From the NCBI RefSeq assembly GCF_013113835.1, contig NZ_VTYQ01000008.1, positions 124,001 through 188,000 on the forward strand: a DNA stretch of 64,000 bases, given 5' to 3'. The first letter of the stretch is position 1; the number at the start of each line of letters is the position of its first letter. The notes beneath the pieces are model-generated. The model ran no database searches, was not told the origin of the DNA, and was given only the letters and a program-made list of their open reading frames with translations. The position numbers and the translations under genes are program-made. Origin of the DNA: Vibrio sp. RE88 (lineage in GTDB: Bacteria; Pseudomonadota; Gammaproteobacteria; Enterobacterales; Vibrionaceae). Shown here in pieces: positions 51,544-61,900 of the stretch.

Positions 51544-52011
51544 TTATTCGATAACAACAAGTGGTTGGTCGAATTCAACTGGCTGACCATCGTCAACTAG
51601 GATTGCAGTAACTACACCAGATTTGTCTGCTTCGATTTGGTTCATCATCTTCATTGCTTCAACGATACATAGAGTTTCGCCAGCGGTTACTGATTGACCT
51701 ACTTCGATGAATGCTTTCGCGTCTGGGCTTGGAGCACGGTAGAAAGTACCGACCATTGGAGAAAGAACTTGATGACCCGTTGGTACTGCTGGCGCTGCTT
51801 CTGCTGCTGGAGCAGGTGCTGCTGCCGGTGCCGCCGCAGGAGCTGGAGCAGGTGCCGCTGCAACTGGTGCTGCTGCGTATTGAATTGGAGCTGGTGCCGC
51901 TGAACCGTTACGGCTGATTCGTACCGACTCTTCACCTTCAGAGATTTCTAGCTCAGCAATGCCAGATTCTTCAACTAACTCGATAAGCTTTTTGATTTTA
52001 CGGATATCCAT
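51544..52011 (-). CDS. accB: Acetyl-CoA carboxylase biotin carboxyl carrier protein
   Basis: Carries biotin between AccC and the carboxyltransferase. The 155 residues comprise an N-terminal part (MDIRKIKKLIELVEESGIAEL), an Ala/Pro-rich flexible linker at about 38-78 and the C-terminal biotinyl domain. The motif VEAMKMMN places biotin on Lys121. The linker region produces several meaningless long frames in other registers. It lies 82 bp after aroQ. Confidence 0.97.
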   Translation of the reverse strand: MDIRKIKKLIELVEESGIAELEISEGEESVRISRNGSAAPAPIQYAAAPVAAAPAPAPAAAPAAAPAPAAEAAPAVPTGHQVLSPMVGTFYRAPSPDAKAFIEVGQSVTAGETLCIVEAMKMMNQIEADKSGVVTAILVDDGQPVEFDQPLVVIE

Positions 52012-52093
52012 CTTTTCTTTCTCTTTTATCTTGTGAATAAGACAGCTCTCTGTGAGCTGCAGAGTGTGTTCATTTACTGTGATAGTAATTAAG

Positions 52094-52543
52094 CTACTGT
52101 GCCTGCAATGTGTTTACGGCAGCAGACAAAGCGAATTCATAACCTTGTGCACCTAGGCCGCAAATCACACCTTGTGCCTTATCTGAGAGATAAGAGTGAT
52201 GGCGGAAAGGCTCGCGTGCGTGCACGTTGGATAAATGTACTTCAATAAATGGGATAGAAACGCCGAGTAGGGCGTCTCGCAGAGCAACACTAGTATGTGT
52301 GAAGGCTGCTGGGTTGATGATAATGAAATCAACTTTGCCAAAAGATTCGTGGATTTTCTCAATCAGTTCATATTCGCGATTTGATTGCAGATGCTCTAGT
52401 TCAACACCAGCTTTGTGGGCTTGCTCGGTTAAAGTGTCGATAATCTGTGGTAGGGTTTGAGAACCATAGTGACCAGGTTCGCGTAGACCCAACAGATTTA
52501 AATTTGGACCATTTAAGACAAGAATGCGTGATTTAGCTGTCAT
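52094..52543 (-). CDS. aroQ: Type II 3-dehydroquinate dehydratase
   Basis: Removes water from 3-dehydroquinate in the shikimate pathway. The 149 residues have the class II motif LNGPNLNLLGLREPGHYG, with the catalytic Tyr and Arg in the loop, NPAAFTHTSVALRDAL, and EVHLSNVHAREPFRHHSY. It lies upstream of accBC, the aroQ-accB-accC order known in gammaproteobacteria. Confidence 0.96.
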   Translation of the reverse strand: MTAKSRILVLNGPNLNLLGLREPGHYGSQTLPQIIDTLTEQAHKAGVELEHLQSNREYELIEKIHESFGKVDFIIINPAAFTHTSVALRDALLGVSIPFIEVHLSNVHAREPFRHHSYLSDKAQGVICGLGAQGYEFALSAAVNTLQAQ

Positions 52544-52795
52544 TGTGCTGCCATCTTCCTACTTCATGATATGAACTGGAATCTTCCCATAATATTGCCG
52601 ATTCAGCGTGATTATATTGTCAAATTTTACGCTGGATCTTTAAAATAGACCCAGATTATAGCCAATTCAGCGCATTTAGCAGCAATTTACTGGTCTAATC
52701 TCCCGTTTCTGAGATGAAAAACTGCTACCAAGGTAACAAATTTGACTGCTTTGTCTTGGATTTCAGCTCGCTAGATATGTTCCAACAAATAAAAA

Positions 52796-52817
52796 AGCCG
52801 CCACAAATGTGGCGGCT
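52796..52817 (-). terminator. Terminator after acs
   Basis: A 9-bp GC-rich stem, agccgccac / gtggcggct, with an aaat loop and T-run on the minus strand, about 20 bp after the acs stop. Confidence 0.88.
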
Positions 52818-52836
52818 CGGTCTTGTTTTGCTATTT

Positions 52837-54789
52837 CTATGCAAGTTCTGCTTTTTCGGCGATTAACTTATCAACAACGCTTGGATCGGCCAGTGTTGAG
52901 GTGTCGCCTAAGTTGCTAGTATCACCAGTGGCTATCTTACGTAGGATACGACGCATGATCTTACCCGAGCGAGTTTTCGGTAGAGAATCTGTCCAGTGCA
53001 GCACGTCTGGCGTGGCGATTGGGCCAATCTCTTTACGTACCCAGTCCTTCACTTCTTTATGCAGCTCTGCTGATGGGAACTCACCATCGTTAAGCGTAAC
53101 GTAAGCGTAAATGGCCTGACCTTTGATGTCATGCGGGATACCAACAATCGCTGCTTCTGCAATCTTATCGTGGGCAACCAATGCCGATTCAATCTCTGCG
53201 GTACCCATACGGTGACCGGAGACGTTGAGTACGTCATCAACACGGCCTGTGATCCAGTAGTAGCCGTCTTCGTCACGACGAGCACCGTCACTGGTGAAGT
53301 ACATGCCTTTGAACGTGGAGAAGTACGTTTGCTCAAAGCGCTCATGGTCGCCGTAAACGGTACGCATTTGGCCTGGCCATGAATCAAGGATCACCAAGTT
53401 GCCTTCTGCAGCGGTCTCTTCAATGATGTTACCCATGTTATCGACTAACGCAGGCTGTACGCCAAAGAATGGACGAGTGGCAGAGCCAGGTTTTAGTGCT
53501 GTAGCACCTGGTAATGGAGTGATGAGGATGCCACCGGTTTCGGTTTGCCACCAAGTATCGACAATCGGAGATTTCTCATTACCAATCGTCTTGTAGTACC
53601 ACTCCCATGCTTCAGGGTTAATTGGTTCACCCACTGAGCCCATGATACGCAGGCTGTCACGGGTAGTGCCATCTACCGCTTCATTGCCTTTTGCCATCAA
53701 CGCGCGAATAGCAGTTGGCGCAGTGTAAAGAATATTGACTTGGTGTTTATCAACAACTTCACTCATGCGGTTGGTGTTCGGGTAGTTTGGTACCCCTTCG
53801 AACAGAATGGTTTTTGCACCATTAGCCAGAGGGCCGTAGATGAGGTAAGTGTGACCTGTGATCCAACCTACGTCAGCGGTACACCAGAAGGTCTCACCTG
53901 GCTGGTAGTCGAAGACATATTTGAAGGTCATGGTGGCGTAAACTAGGTAACCGCCTGTGGTGTGAAGGACACCTTTAGGTTTACCGGTTGAACCTGATGT
54001 GTAGAGGATGAAGAGTGGGTCTTCCGCTTTCATCTCTTCTGGTGGGCAATCATCTGAAACTGAGGCCGTTGCTTCATGCCACCAAACATCGCGATGCTCA
54101 TGCCAGTCAATATCACCACCAGTGCGTTTCAGCACTAGTACTTTATCGATCGTTTTTACTTCTGGGTTGGTCAATGCTTCATCGACGTTCTTTTTCAGTG
54201 GAACCGCTCGACCACCGCGCACACCTTCATCGGCTGTGACAACGACTTTTGCGTCTGAGTCAATGATACGTCCCGATAGTGCTTCTGGAGAGAAACCACC
54301 GAAAACAACCGTGTGGACTGCACCGATACGAGTACAAGCCAGCATAGCAACAGCCGCTTCAGGTACCATTGGCATGTAAAGACACACGACGTCGCCTTTA
54401 CGTACACCTTGTTCTTTTAGGGCGTTAGAGAAACGGCACACTTCTTTGTGCAGTTCGTTGAATGTCAGTGTCTTATCGTCTGCTGGGTTATCACCTTCCC
54501 AGATGATTGCCACGTCGTCACCGCGCTCAGCTAGGTGGCGGTCAATACAGTTTGCAGATACGTTGAGCGTACCATCTTCAAACCAGCGAATATCGACATG
54601 GCCTGTGTCAAATGAAGTGTTTTTTACTTTGGTGAAGGGTTTGATCCAATCAACAATCTTACCGTGCTCACTCCAGAATCCTTCTGGGTCAGAGACAGAC
54701 TGTTGGTACATGGCGAGGTAGGTATCATTATCCGCATGGGTATTTGTTTTGATATTTTCTTTTACCGGATAAATATGGGCTTCACTCAT
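52837..54789 (-). CDS. acs: Acetyl-coenzyme A synthetase
   Basis: Activates acetate to acetyl-CoA through acetyl-AMP (high-affinity acetate use). The 650 residues include the AMP-binding motif YTSGSTGKPKG near 260, TWWQTETGG and PKTRSGKIMRR near the C-terminus, whose Lys is the regulatory acetylation site in known Acs proteins. A GGAGAAAAGC ribosome-binding site precedes the ATG. It is in a cluster with CrbS and ActP. In V. cholerae the CrbRS system controls acs. Confidence 0.97.
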   Translation of the reverse strand: MSEAHIYPVKENIKTNTHADNDTYLAMYQQSVSDPEGFWSEHGKIVDWIKPFTKVKNTSFDTGHVDIRWFEDGTLNVSANCIDRHLAERGDDVAIIWEGDNPADDKTLTFNELHKEVCRFSNALKEQGVRKGDVVCLYMPMVPEAAVAMLACTRIGAVHTVVFGGFSPEALSGRIIDSDAKVVVTADEGVRGGRAVPLKKNVDEALTNPEVKTIDKVLVLKRTGGDIDWHEHRDVWWHEATASVSDDCPPEEMKAEDPLFILYTSGSTGKPKGVLHTTGGYLVYATMTFKYVFDYQPGETFWCTADVGWITGHTYLIYGPLANGAKTILFEGVPNYPNTNRMSEVVDKHQVNILYTAPTAIRALMAKGNEAVDGTTRDSLRIMGSVGEPINPEAWEWYYKTIGNEKSPIVDTWWQTETGGILITPLPGATALKPGSATRPFFGVQPALVDNMGNIIEETAAEGNLVILDSWPGQMRTVYGDHERFEQTYFSTFKGMYFTSDGARRDEDGYYWITGRVDDVLNVSGHRMGTAEIESALVAHDKIAEAAIVGIPHDIKGQAIYAYVTLNDGEFPSAELHKEVKDWVRKEIGPIATPDVLHWTDSLPKTRSGKIMRRILRKIATGDTSNLGDTSTLADPSVVDKLIAEKAELA

Positions 54790-54991
54790 TGCTTTTCTCC
54801 TTGGGCTTAATTCAGAACGAATTGAGCAAGTGTTCGTTTAAAACGTTTTCCACGTTTGTCGAAATTCCCTATATCCGTAACTTTCTAGCACCGAGCGTAA
54901 TTCGACAATTAGACTTTAGGATGAGAGGCCTAATTCTGCTTAGTATTGAGGAGGCTATGTTTGATTTTGAGAGTTGGATCGTAGGAATCCG

Positions 54992-55624
54992 TTAGCGGGT
55001 ATAGGGCAGACTCAAGCTCGGTAAGTCTCCTTTGGTCAGGCGAACAAATACCAGCGCCGCTGAGATGGCATCTTGCAAAGCGTCGTGTTTACTCTGCATC
55101 GGTAAATCAAGATGTTTGCAAATGGCTTCCAGACTCAGATCGAAATAGGCGTTGGGTAAGTGTTTCTCCAGTTTGTCGTGGTAAATCTGGCTGACCTCAA
55201 TCAAAGGGTTAGGCAGAGGAAATCCCAGGTGACGTTTACACGCCAGATCAAGAATCTTCTTGTCGTAGCGAATGTGGTATCCCACCAGCGGCCGATTGCC
55301 GACAAAAGCCAGTAACTGTGTCAGTGCCTGTTTTTCATCGATACCATCGGCCAGATCTGAATGGCGAATCTGATGGATCTTGACCGAATTAGAATCCAGC
55401 GATTGGGGAGCTCTTAATCTCACTTCGAAAGGTTGGCTGGTGATGATGCGGTTGTCGATGATTTTGGTCGCTGCGATGGTGACCAGTTCGGCGCGCTTTG
55501 GATCTAAGCTGGTGGTTTCACAGTCGAGTGAAACATACTCACCCTTTTGGACTGAGGCAAATAGGGGTTGATAAGGCGACCCCTTCAATTTGTGATACCA
55601 GTAGTGGCGCTGAATCCAGTTCAT
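54992..55624 (-). CDS. DnaQ-like DEDDh 3'-5' exonuclease
   Basis: A 210-residue exonuclease-family protein. Exo I motif SLDCETTSLD holds Asp34 and Glu36. Exo II is VGYHIRYDKKIL. Exo III is KHDALQDAISA, with His and Asp of the DEDDh type. It is not the replicative epsilon subunit (too short, no clamp-binding tail seen). Similar genes sit beside acs and DUF294-type genes in vibrios and pseudomonads. It is 2 bp after the DUF294 gene, probably coupled. The substrate is unknown. Confidence 0.88.
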   Translation of the reverse strand: MNWIQRHYWYHKLKGSPYQPLFASVQKGEYVSLDCETTSLDPKRAELVTIAATKIIDNRIITSQPFEVRLRAPQSLDSNSVKIHQIRHSDLADGIDEKQALTQLLAFVGNRPLVGYHIRYDKKILDLACKRHLGFPLPNPLIEVSQIYHDKLEKHLPNAYFDLSLEAICKHLDLPMQSKHDALQDAISAALVFVRLTKGDLPSLSLPYTR

Positions 55625-55626
55625 TA

Positions 55627-57453
55627 TTAGTCCCGAATTTGATAGTGGTAGCCAAGGAACTGTTTGAATTTTTTGACCACGTGTAGGCTGTGGCGCAGTA
55701 AGTCACGTTCCGTGCGTTCGAGCAGTTTGAGGTTGATGCGGTTGTGGCTATGTTGATTCGCGACCTGTTGGCTAAGACGGAGTTTAAAGAACAGTTTCAA
55801 TGCTTCATTGAGGTTGTCCGCGGTTTCTGGCTCTAAGATGCGCTTGTTACGCAACGCTTCAATCCGGTCAAAGGTGTTGTTTTCCTCTAAGCCATATTCC
55901 AGTGCTAGGGTGCGAATCCCGTGAACGATTGGGAAGATACCGCCACTTTTCAGATCGACTCCTTGTTTATCCGATTTGACGTTGCCAAACAGAGTCAGTG
56001 GCAGAGAGAACTGCAAGGCGGGTCGAGTGAAGTCCTGTAGCGCCAGCATATTATTCAGCATCAGCCCTTTGAGGTGTTGTCGCACAGGAGTGAGTAACGT
56101 CTTGTTGCCCGCGACCGCGTGGGCATCGGTGAAAATAGCCAGATCCATGACGTGCTCGGCAGAAGAAGGTTTAGACCAGCGTGTTAATGTTGTCTGCCAG
56201 TCACTCTGACTTTTCACCCATTTCGGATTGTTGACCATCACGTTACCCGGGCAAAGTGGGTAGCCTAGTTGTTGTAAAGTGTGGGTCAGTTGAGCCATAA
56301 CTGTGTCGCACTGAGGCCAGTCTAATCCGTCTCTGATAATCAGTGCATTGTCTTGGTCGGTTTTTAAGATCTGTTCCCCGCGCCCTTCTGAGCCTAAAAC
56401 GATCAGACAGCAATGATCGTGAAGGGCAGGAGGAACAATCAGTTCAAACGCTTTTTCGATAATTTGTTCGTTGACCGCAGAAATCAGCTCCATGATAAAA
56501 CGGGTACGAATGCCGTTTCCTAGCAGGCTATCGACTAACTGACGTTGGCGATTGGATGCCAATGCCAGTTCTTCGATGCTGGAAGCGCGGGCTATGCTCA
56601 AGGTTAGTACATGGGAATGGGTCGAAAAGGCACTGAGAATCTGGGTCATATCCAGCATACCGACCGCTTCTTTACCATCTGCCACCATGACCCGCTTCAT
56701 ACGTTTACGAGTCATCTTGATCATCGCGTTAAACAGAAAGTCGCTATCGTCGACGTGAATCACCGGAAAGGTTGCAATCGCGCTGACCTGAGTATCCATC
56801 GGATGACCGTCAAGCATTACGGCATGCAGCATGTTGGTTCGGGTGACGATAGCGAAAGGCAGCTGATTTGGATTGTCGGTCAAGCGAGGATCATCATCAT
56901 GGAGCCTGACCAAAGCGGCATCAATCCCATTTTGTTTTAAGACCTGAGTGACCTCATTAAGCGGTTGCTCAGGGTTAAGAATCATCGGAGGGTGATAGAT
57001 ATCGCGGTCAACTTTAGTGAGAATAAACTCGGCCAGATTCTGTTGTTGTTGGGCGGCTTCTATCAATTGCTGTCGTTTGGCGAGATTGTTATCGAAATAG
57101 GCCGCAAACTGGCCATTTTCGTTGTATAGCTCAAGAAAGACCGCTTTAGGCAGCAGATATGTGAGTGTATCTTCCAGCGCAATGTAGTGGTGGCGGACTT
57201 TACCTTCAAACAGCGCGCGCACATCAAATAAGTCATCATTGGCGTAATGGGCGAATACTTCCTCTCCATTAGCACTGCGCTCCTCAACGGCGCCTTTAAT
57301 CAGAATATGCAGGTGCTGGCTGTCTCCACCAGTTGCCAGCAAAACTTCTTTATCTCGGTAGTACGCCACATCCAGCGAGGCACGCAGTTTGTTCTGCTGC
57401 CGTTCGTCGAGGCGATCAAACGGTGGAGAGTGCATGTTGAATTTATCTGGCAT
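55627..57453 (-). CDS. cNMP/CBS/DUF294 putative nucleotidyltransferase
   Basis: A 608-residue multidomain signalling protein: a cyclic-nucleotide-binding-like domain (about 10-120), a CBS pair (about 150-280) and a DUF294 nucleotidyltransferase with the GSEGRGEQ loop and TDQDNALI carboxylates (about 350-370), followed by a DUF294_C helical domain. It resembles GlnD-type nucleotidyltransferases in arrangement. The protein target and nucleotide are unknown. It lies two bases before the exonuclease gene and near acs, so it probably works with the acetate switch, though no direct role is proven. Confidence 0.85.
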   Translation of the reverse strand: MPDKFNMHSPPFDRLDERQQNKLRASLDVAYYRDKEVLLATGGDSQHLHILIKGAVEERSANGEEVFAHYANDDLFDVRALFEGKVRHHYIALEDTLTYLLPKAVFLELYNENGQFAAYFDNNLAKRQQLIEAAQQQQNLAEFILTKVDRDIYHPPMILNPEQPLNEVTQVLKQNGIDAALVRLHDDDPRLTDNPNQLPFAIVTRTNMLHAVMLDGHPMDTQVSAIATFPVIHVDDSDFLFNAMIKMTRKRMKRVMVADGKEAVGMLDMTQILSAFSTHSHVLTLSIARASSIEELALASNRQRQLVDSLLGNGIRTRFIMELISAVNEQIIEKAFELIVPPALHDHCCLIVLGSEGRGEQILKTDQDNALIIRDGLDWPQCDTVMAQLTHTLQQLGYPLCPGNVMVNNPKWVKSQSDWQTTLTRWSKPSSAEHVMDLAIFTDAHAVAGNKTLLTPVRQHLKGLMLNNMLALQDFTRPALQFSLPLTLFGNVKSDKQGVDLKSGGIFPIVHGIRTLALEYGLEENNTFDRIEALRNKRILEPETADNLNEALKLFFKLRLSQQVANQHSHNRINLKLLERTERDLLRHSLHVVKKFKQFLGYHYQIRD

Positions 57454-57648
57454 ACCGGACCCGTGTGAGAAAAGAAACCATGCTTTAAGTGTGACAAGTT
57501 TCCTTTTAAGTGCCAGACGACTTTGGTCGAATTACTCTAATTTAGGATGGCTGCGCGGAAACAGATTGGTGAGTAATCTTCCCTTTTTATTCAGCAAGTA
57601 AGCAGAGATAATGCAGCATCCGCTCTCATATCGCATTCAGAGGTCATA

Positions 57649-58824
57649 ATGCTCAATCCGTCTCCCTACGGCTGGATATCTCAATACTTTGTCGGATTCT
57701 TTTTTGCCTATGGTGTCTATTTGCCATTCTGGGCGTTGTGGTTTGAGGAACAGGGCGTTTCAGCCACAGATATCGGCTTATTAGTCGGCATTGGTTTTGC
57801 GACTCGTTGTGTCGCCAATATGGTGTTAACGCCACGTATTCATAAGGTTGAGCACCTGATGCCCGCACTGCGTTGGCTGAGCATCGCTGCCCTAATTTTT
57901 ATTGGTTTCCACTTCTTTACGGGCGGTAGTTTTTGGTTGATGGCGGGTGCAACTGTGCTGTTTAACCTTTGTTGCGGGCCGATTGTGCCGCTGTCTGACG
58001 CGATGGCGAACTACTATGCGCGGCTGAAGATGCTCGATTATGGGCGTGCTCGACTCTGGGGATCCGTGGCATTTATTGCGGGTTCGACGGTGGTCGGCTA
58101 TTTGGTGGCCAAATTCGGCACTGATATGATTTTGTATACCGCGCTAGCAGGGGTATTTTTTGCCATTTTGGTCGGGATGCGTAACACCAATCCGATGCCT
58201 GTTACGACGGAAGAGGAACAGGCAGAAAGGCCGAAGCTGACCGAGCTACTAAAGGAGTCGTCCGTCTTGAAGTTCCTCGCTCTGGCGGCTTTGATTCAGG
58301 GCAGTCATGCCGCTTATTACAGCTTTAGCTCGATATATTGGAAAGAAGCCGGGCATTCTGAAGATATTATCGGTTATCTGTGGAGTTTAGGTGTGGTGGC
58401 GGAAGTGGCGGTTTTTGCCTTGAGTAAACGCCTGTTTGCCGGCTGGTCGCTACGTGCACTGTTTTTAGTCGCTGCGATTGGTGTCGTCGTGCGCTGGGGA
58501 TTGACCGCTTCGACAACAGTACTGATTGGGCTTGTCCTGATCCAATTACTCCACGGTGTGACTTTTGCCGTCGCGCACATCGCAGCTATTCAATACATCC
58601 AGCACTCGGAGCCAAGAAAAATGGTCGCCCTACAAGCGCTATACAATGCGATTCCGCTCGGCGCATTCATCGCTCTGATGACCGCCTTGAGTGGTTGGGG
58701 GTATGAGAATTGGGGCGCGAACGTGTTTTGGGCGATGGCGGTGATGGGTATTCTGGCACTGTTTATTCGTGTTGAACCAAAACGCGAACGTGCCTCGGTT
58801 ATCGACGTTAAAGCACAGAATTAA
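57649..58824 (+). CDS. MFS transporter (HcaT/YcaD-like)
   Basis: A 391-residue major facilitator with about 12 membrane segments. The closest look is to the 3-phenylpropionate transporter HcaT group (MFS_1-like). Features are FWALWFEEQGVSATDIGLL after segment 1, GRARLWGSVAFI in the middle and a C-terminal charged tail. The substrate is not known. It is divergent from the DUF294 gene and ends before a terminator ahead of crbS. Its neighbourhood suggests small organic acids, which is inference. Confidence 0.85.
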   Translation: MLNPSPYGWISQYFVGFFFAYGVYLPFWALWFEEQGVSATDIGLLVGIGFATRCVANMVLTPRIHKVEHLMPALRWLSIAALIFIGFHFFTGGSFWLMAGATVLFNLCCGPIVPLSDAMANYYARLKMLDYGRARLWGSVAFIAGSTVVGYLVAKFGTDMILYTALAGVFFAILVGMRNTNPMPVTTEEEQAERPKLTELLKESSVLKFLALAALIQGSHAAYYSFSSIYWKEAGHSEDIIGYLWSLGVVAEVAVFALSKRLFAGWSLRALFLVAAIGVVVRWGLTASTTVLIGLVLIQLLHGVTFAVAHIAAIQYIQHSEPRKMVALQALYNAIPLGAFIALMTALSGWGYENWGANVFWAMAVMGILALFIRVEPKRERASVIDVKAQN

Positions 58825-58864
58825 GCGGAACTGTTTGAGTTCGATTCGCTTCCTTAGTTAAATG

Positions 58865-58889
58865 AAACCTCTCCAATATGGAGAGGTTT
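58865..58889 (+). terminator. Terminator between the MFS gene and crbS
   Basis: An 11-bp perfect stem, aaacctctcca / tggagaggttt, with an ata loop and T-run. Confidence 0.88.
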
Positions 58890-58937
58890 TTGTTTGTATA
58901 AACAAAGCAGCGGAATTCAATTCGATAAGGAAATCAG

Positions 58938-61900
58938 ATGCAAGGCTGGCTAGTGATCACCGTATCACTGATGTACCTCGGACTCCTCTTTCTCATCGCA
59001 TGGTATGGCGATAAGCAGCATCGTTGGCTAGCTCGCTGGCGGCCTTGGATCTACAGTCTGTCGATTGCGGTCTACTGTACGTCGTGGACCTTCTACGGCA
59101 CGGTGGGGCAGGCAAGTAACAATCCGTGGTCATTTCTCCCGATCTACATCGCGCCTATCTTGGTGTTCACCCTTGGCTGGCGAGTGCTAGCACGTTTGAT
59201 CATTACCGCTAAGCGCGAGCACATTACGTCGATTGCTGATTTTATCGCTGCGCGCTATGGTAAGTCTCAAGGCTTAGCCGTCGCCGTCACTCTGATTGCC
59301 GTGGCGGGGATCTTGCCTTACATCGCCTTACAGCTGCGTGGTATTACCATGGGGCTAGAGATCGTCTCTCCAGAATTGTCAGTGGCATTTGAAACGCAGG
59401 GGATGGACGTTTCATGGTTTGTGGTTGGTGCATTGGCGATATTTACCATGTTGTTTGGTACGCGCCACATTGACAACACCGAACACCATCGCGGGATGAT
59501 GATGGCGATAGCATTTGAGTCGATCGTCAAGCTGGTGGCATTCCTCGCAGTTGGGTGTTTCATCCTCTATTTGGCACTCAATCGCAGCGACATCGAGCTG
59601 ATGTCGATTGCCTCTGATACCTATCAGTCACCAAACCTGCCGACATTATTAATCCACACTGTGCTGACCATGATGGCGATTGTTTGTCTGCCGCGTCAGT
59701 TCCATACCATGGTAGTGGAAAACGAGCGCGCGCAGGACTTGCATACGGCGCGCTGGTTGTTCCCTGTTTATCTGGTGCTAATGGGAATCTTTGTTCTGCC
59801 TATTGCCTGGGTAGGGCAGGGGCTACTGAGTAGTGCGAGCCCGGATACGTATGTAATTAGCTTGCCGATGGCTGTGGGGGCACAGGATATTGCTTTGCTG
59901 GCATTTCTCGGCGGCACGTCTGCCGCTAGTGGAATGGTTATTGTCTCGACCATTGCGTTAGCCATCATGGTGTCGAATGATTTGGTGATGCCGCTGTTGC
60001 TGCGCCGGATGAAGCTTGCTCAGCGAAACCATCGTCACTTCTCTGGCTTATTACTGGTTATCCGACGTGGCTTGATTTTACTGCTGTTACTTGGTGCATG
60101 GGGCTTCTATCAGGCTTTGGGCAACATCCACTCTCTATCAGCGATTGGCTTTCTTTCATTTGCGGCCATTACTCAGTTCGCCCCTGCTCTACTGGGAGGA
60201 ATGTACTGGCGTAACGGCAACCGAAAAGGGGTCTATGTAGGCCTCGCGTTTGGCTTTGGCTTATGGCTTATTACCCTGATGAGTCAGACCGATATGCTGG
60301 CTGGCGATGCCAACAGCAATTTCCTTCTGTGGCTCGTGACACCGCCAGAGGCTTTGCAGGCAGCAGGCATTAAAGGTTCGGACTGGGGGATTGTCCTCAG
60401 CGTGACGGTCAACGCGTTGTGCTATGTACTGGTCTCGTTAATGACGCGTTCAAGTTTGAGTGAGCGTTTGCAGTCGGCTTCTTTTGTCGGTACGCCAATG
60501 CCAGAAAGTGAGAACATCAGCCTCTATCAGAGCCGCGTGACGGTGGGAGAGCTGGAGATGCTGGCGGCGCGATTTGTCGGTCGACAAAGGGTGCGCAGTG
60601 CGTTTGAGCAGTACTGGGCCCAGCAGCATGAAACTATGCTGCCAAACCAGCAGGCGCCCGCCAGTTTAATTCGCCACACGGAGCGAGTGCTGGCTGGTGT
60701 CTTTGGCGCGTCTTCGGCAAAGTTGGTCCTGACCTCTGCCCTGCAAGGGCGCAACATGCAACTGGAAGAAGTCGCGACCATTGTCGATGAAGCCTCTGAG
60801 TTGTATGACTTTAGCCGTGGGCTTCTCCAAGGGGCGATTGAGCATATTGGCCAAGGCATTGCCGTGGTGGATAAGCAGCTTCGTCTGGTAGCGTGGAACC
60901 AGCGATATCTGGAGTTGTTTGTCTTTCCGCAAGGGTTGATTCAGGTGGGCAGGCCGATCGCGGATGTGATTCGTCACAATGCGGAGCAAGGCTTGTGTGG
61001 CCCCGGTGACCCAGAAGATCATGTCCGCCGCCGTATCTATCACCTCGAACAAGGCACCCGTCATACTTCTTCACGAGTTCGGCCTGATGGTCGGGTTATT
61101 GAAGTGCAGGGCAACCCGATGCCCGGTGGTGGTTTTGTGATGAGTTTTACGGACATTACGGTGTTCCGTGATGCAGAGCAGGCACTGAAAGATGCTAACG
61201 AAAGTTTGGAAGAGCGGGTCCATGAGCGGACTCAAGAGCTGGAGCAACTCAACAAACAGCTGGTCTCTGCCACTCAACGTTCCGAGCACGAATCTCAGTC
61301 GAAATCGCGCTTTCTTGCGGCGGTCAGTCACGATCTGATGCAGCCACTCAATGCCGCCCGCTTGTTTGCTTCGTCACTGTCTGAGGTGGCGCAAGAAGAG
61401 GAAACCAAGCGTCTCTCCAAGCATATTGAAAGTGCTTTGGAGGCGGCTGAAGATCTGATCGGTGACTTGCTTGATATTTCTCGGTTGGAGTCGGGCAAGC
61501 TCGATATTAATGTGCACGGCTTTGCAATTAATGATGTTCTCTCCAACCTCAATGCTGAATTCAGTGCATTGGCCAAACAGCAGGGGATTGAATTTGAGAT
61601 GGTGCCAAGCCAGTTGATTGTTCAATCTGACCCCAAACTGCTGCGCAGGGTGGTGCAGAACTTCCTGACCAATGCCTTCCGTTACAATCCCAAGGGCAAG
61701 GTGGTGCTCGGGGTAAGGCGGGTAGGTCAACAGGCGAGGATTGAAGTGTGGGATAACGGCACCGGTATCGATGAAGACAAACAGCAGGAAATTTTTGAAG
61801 AGTTTACCCGCGGCAGTCAGGTTCGTTCGGATCAGGGGCTCGGGCTTGGATTAGCGATTTCTAAAGGCATCGCCCACGTGCTCGGTCACCAAATATCCAT

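Noticed and set aside
51694..51935. Cys/Arg-rich and Gln-rich frames on both strands
   Set aside because: Arise from the repetitive Ala/Pro linker of accB read in other registers.
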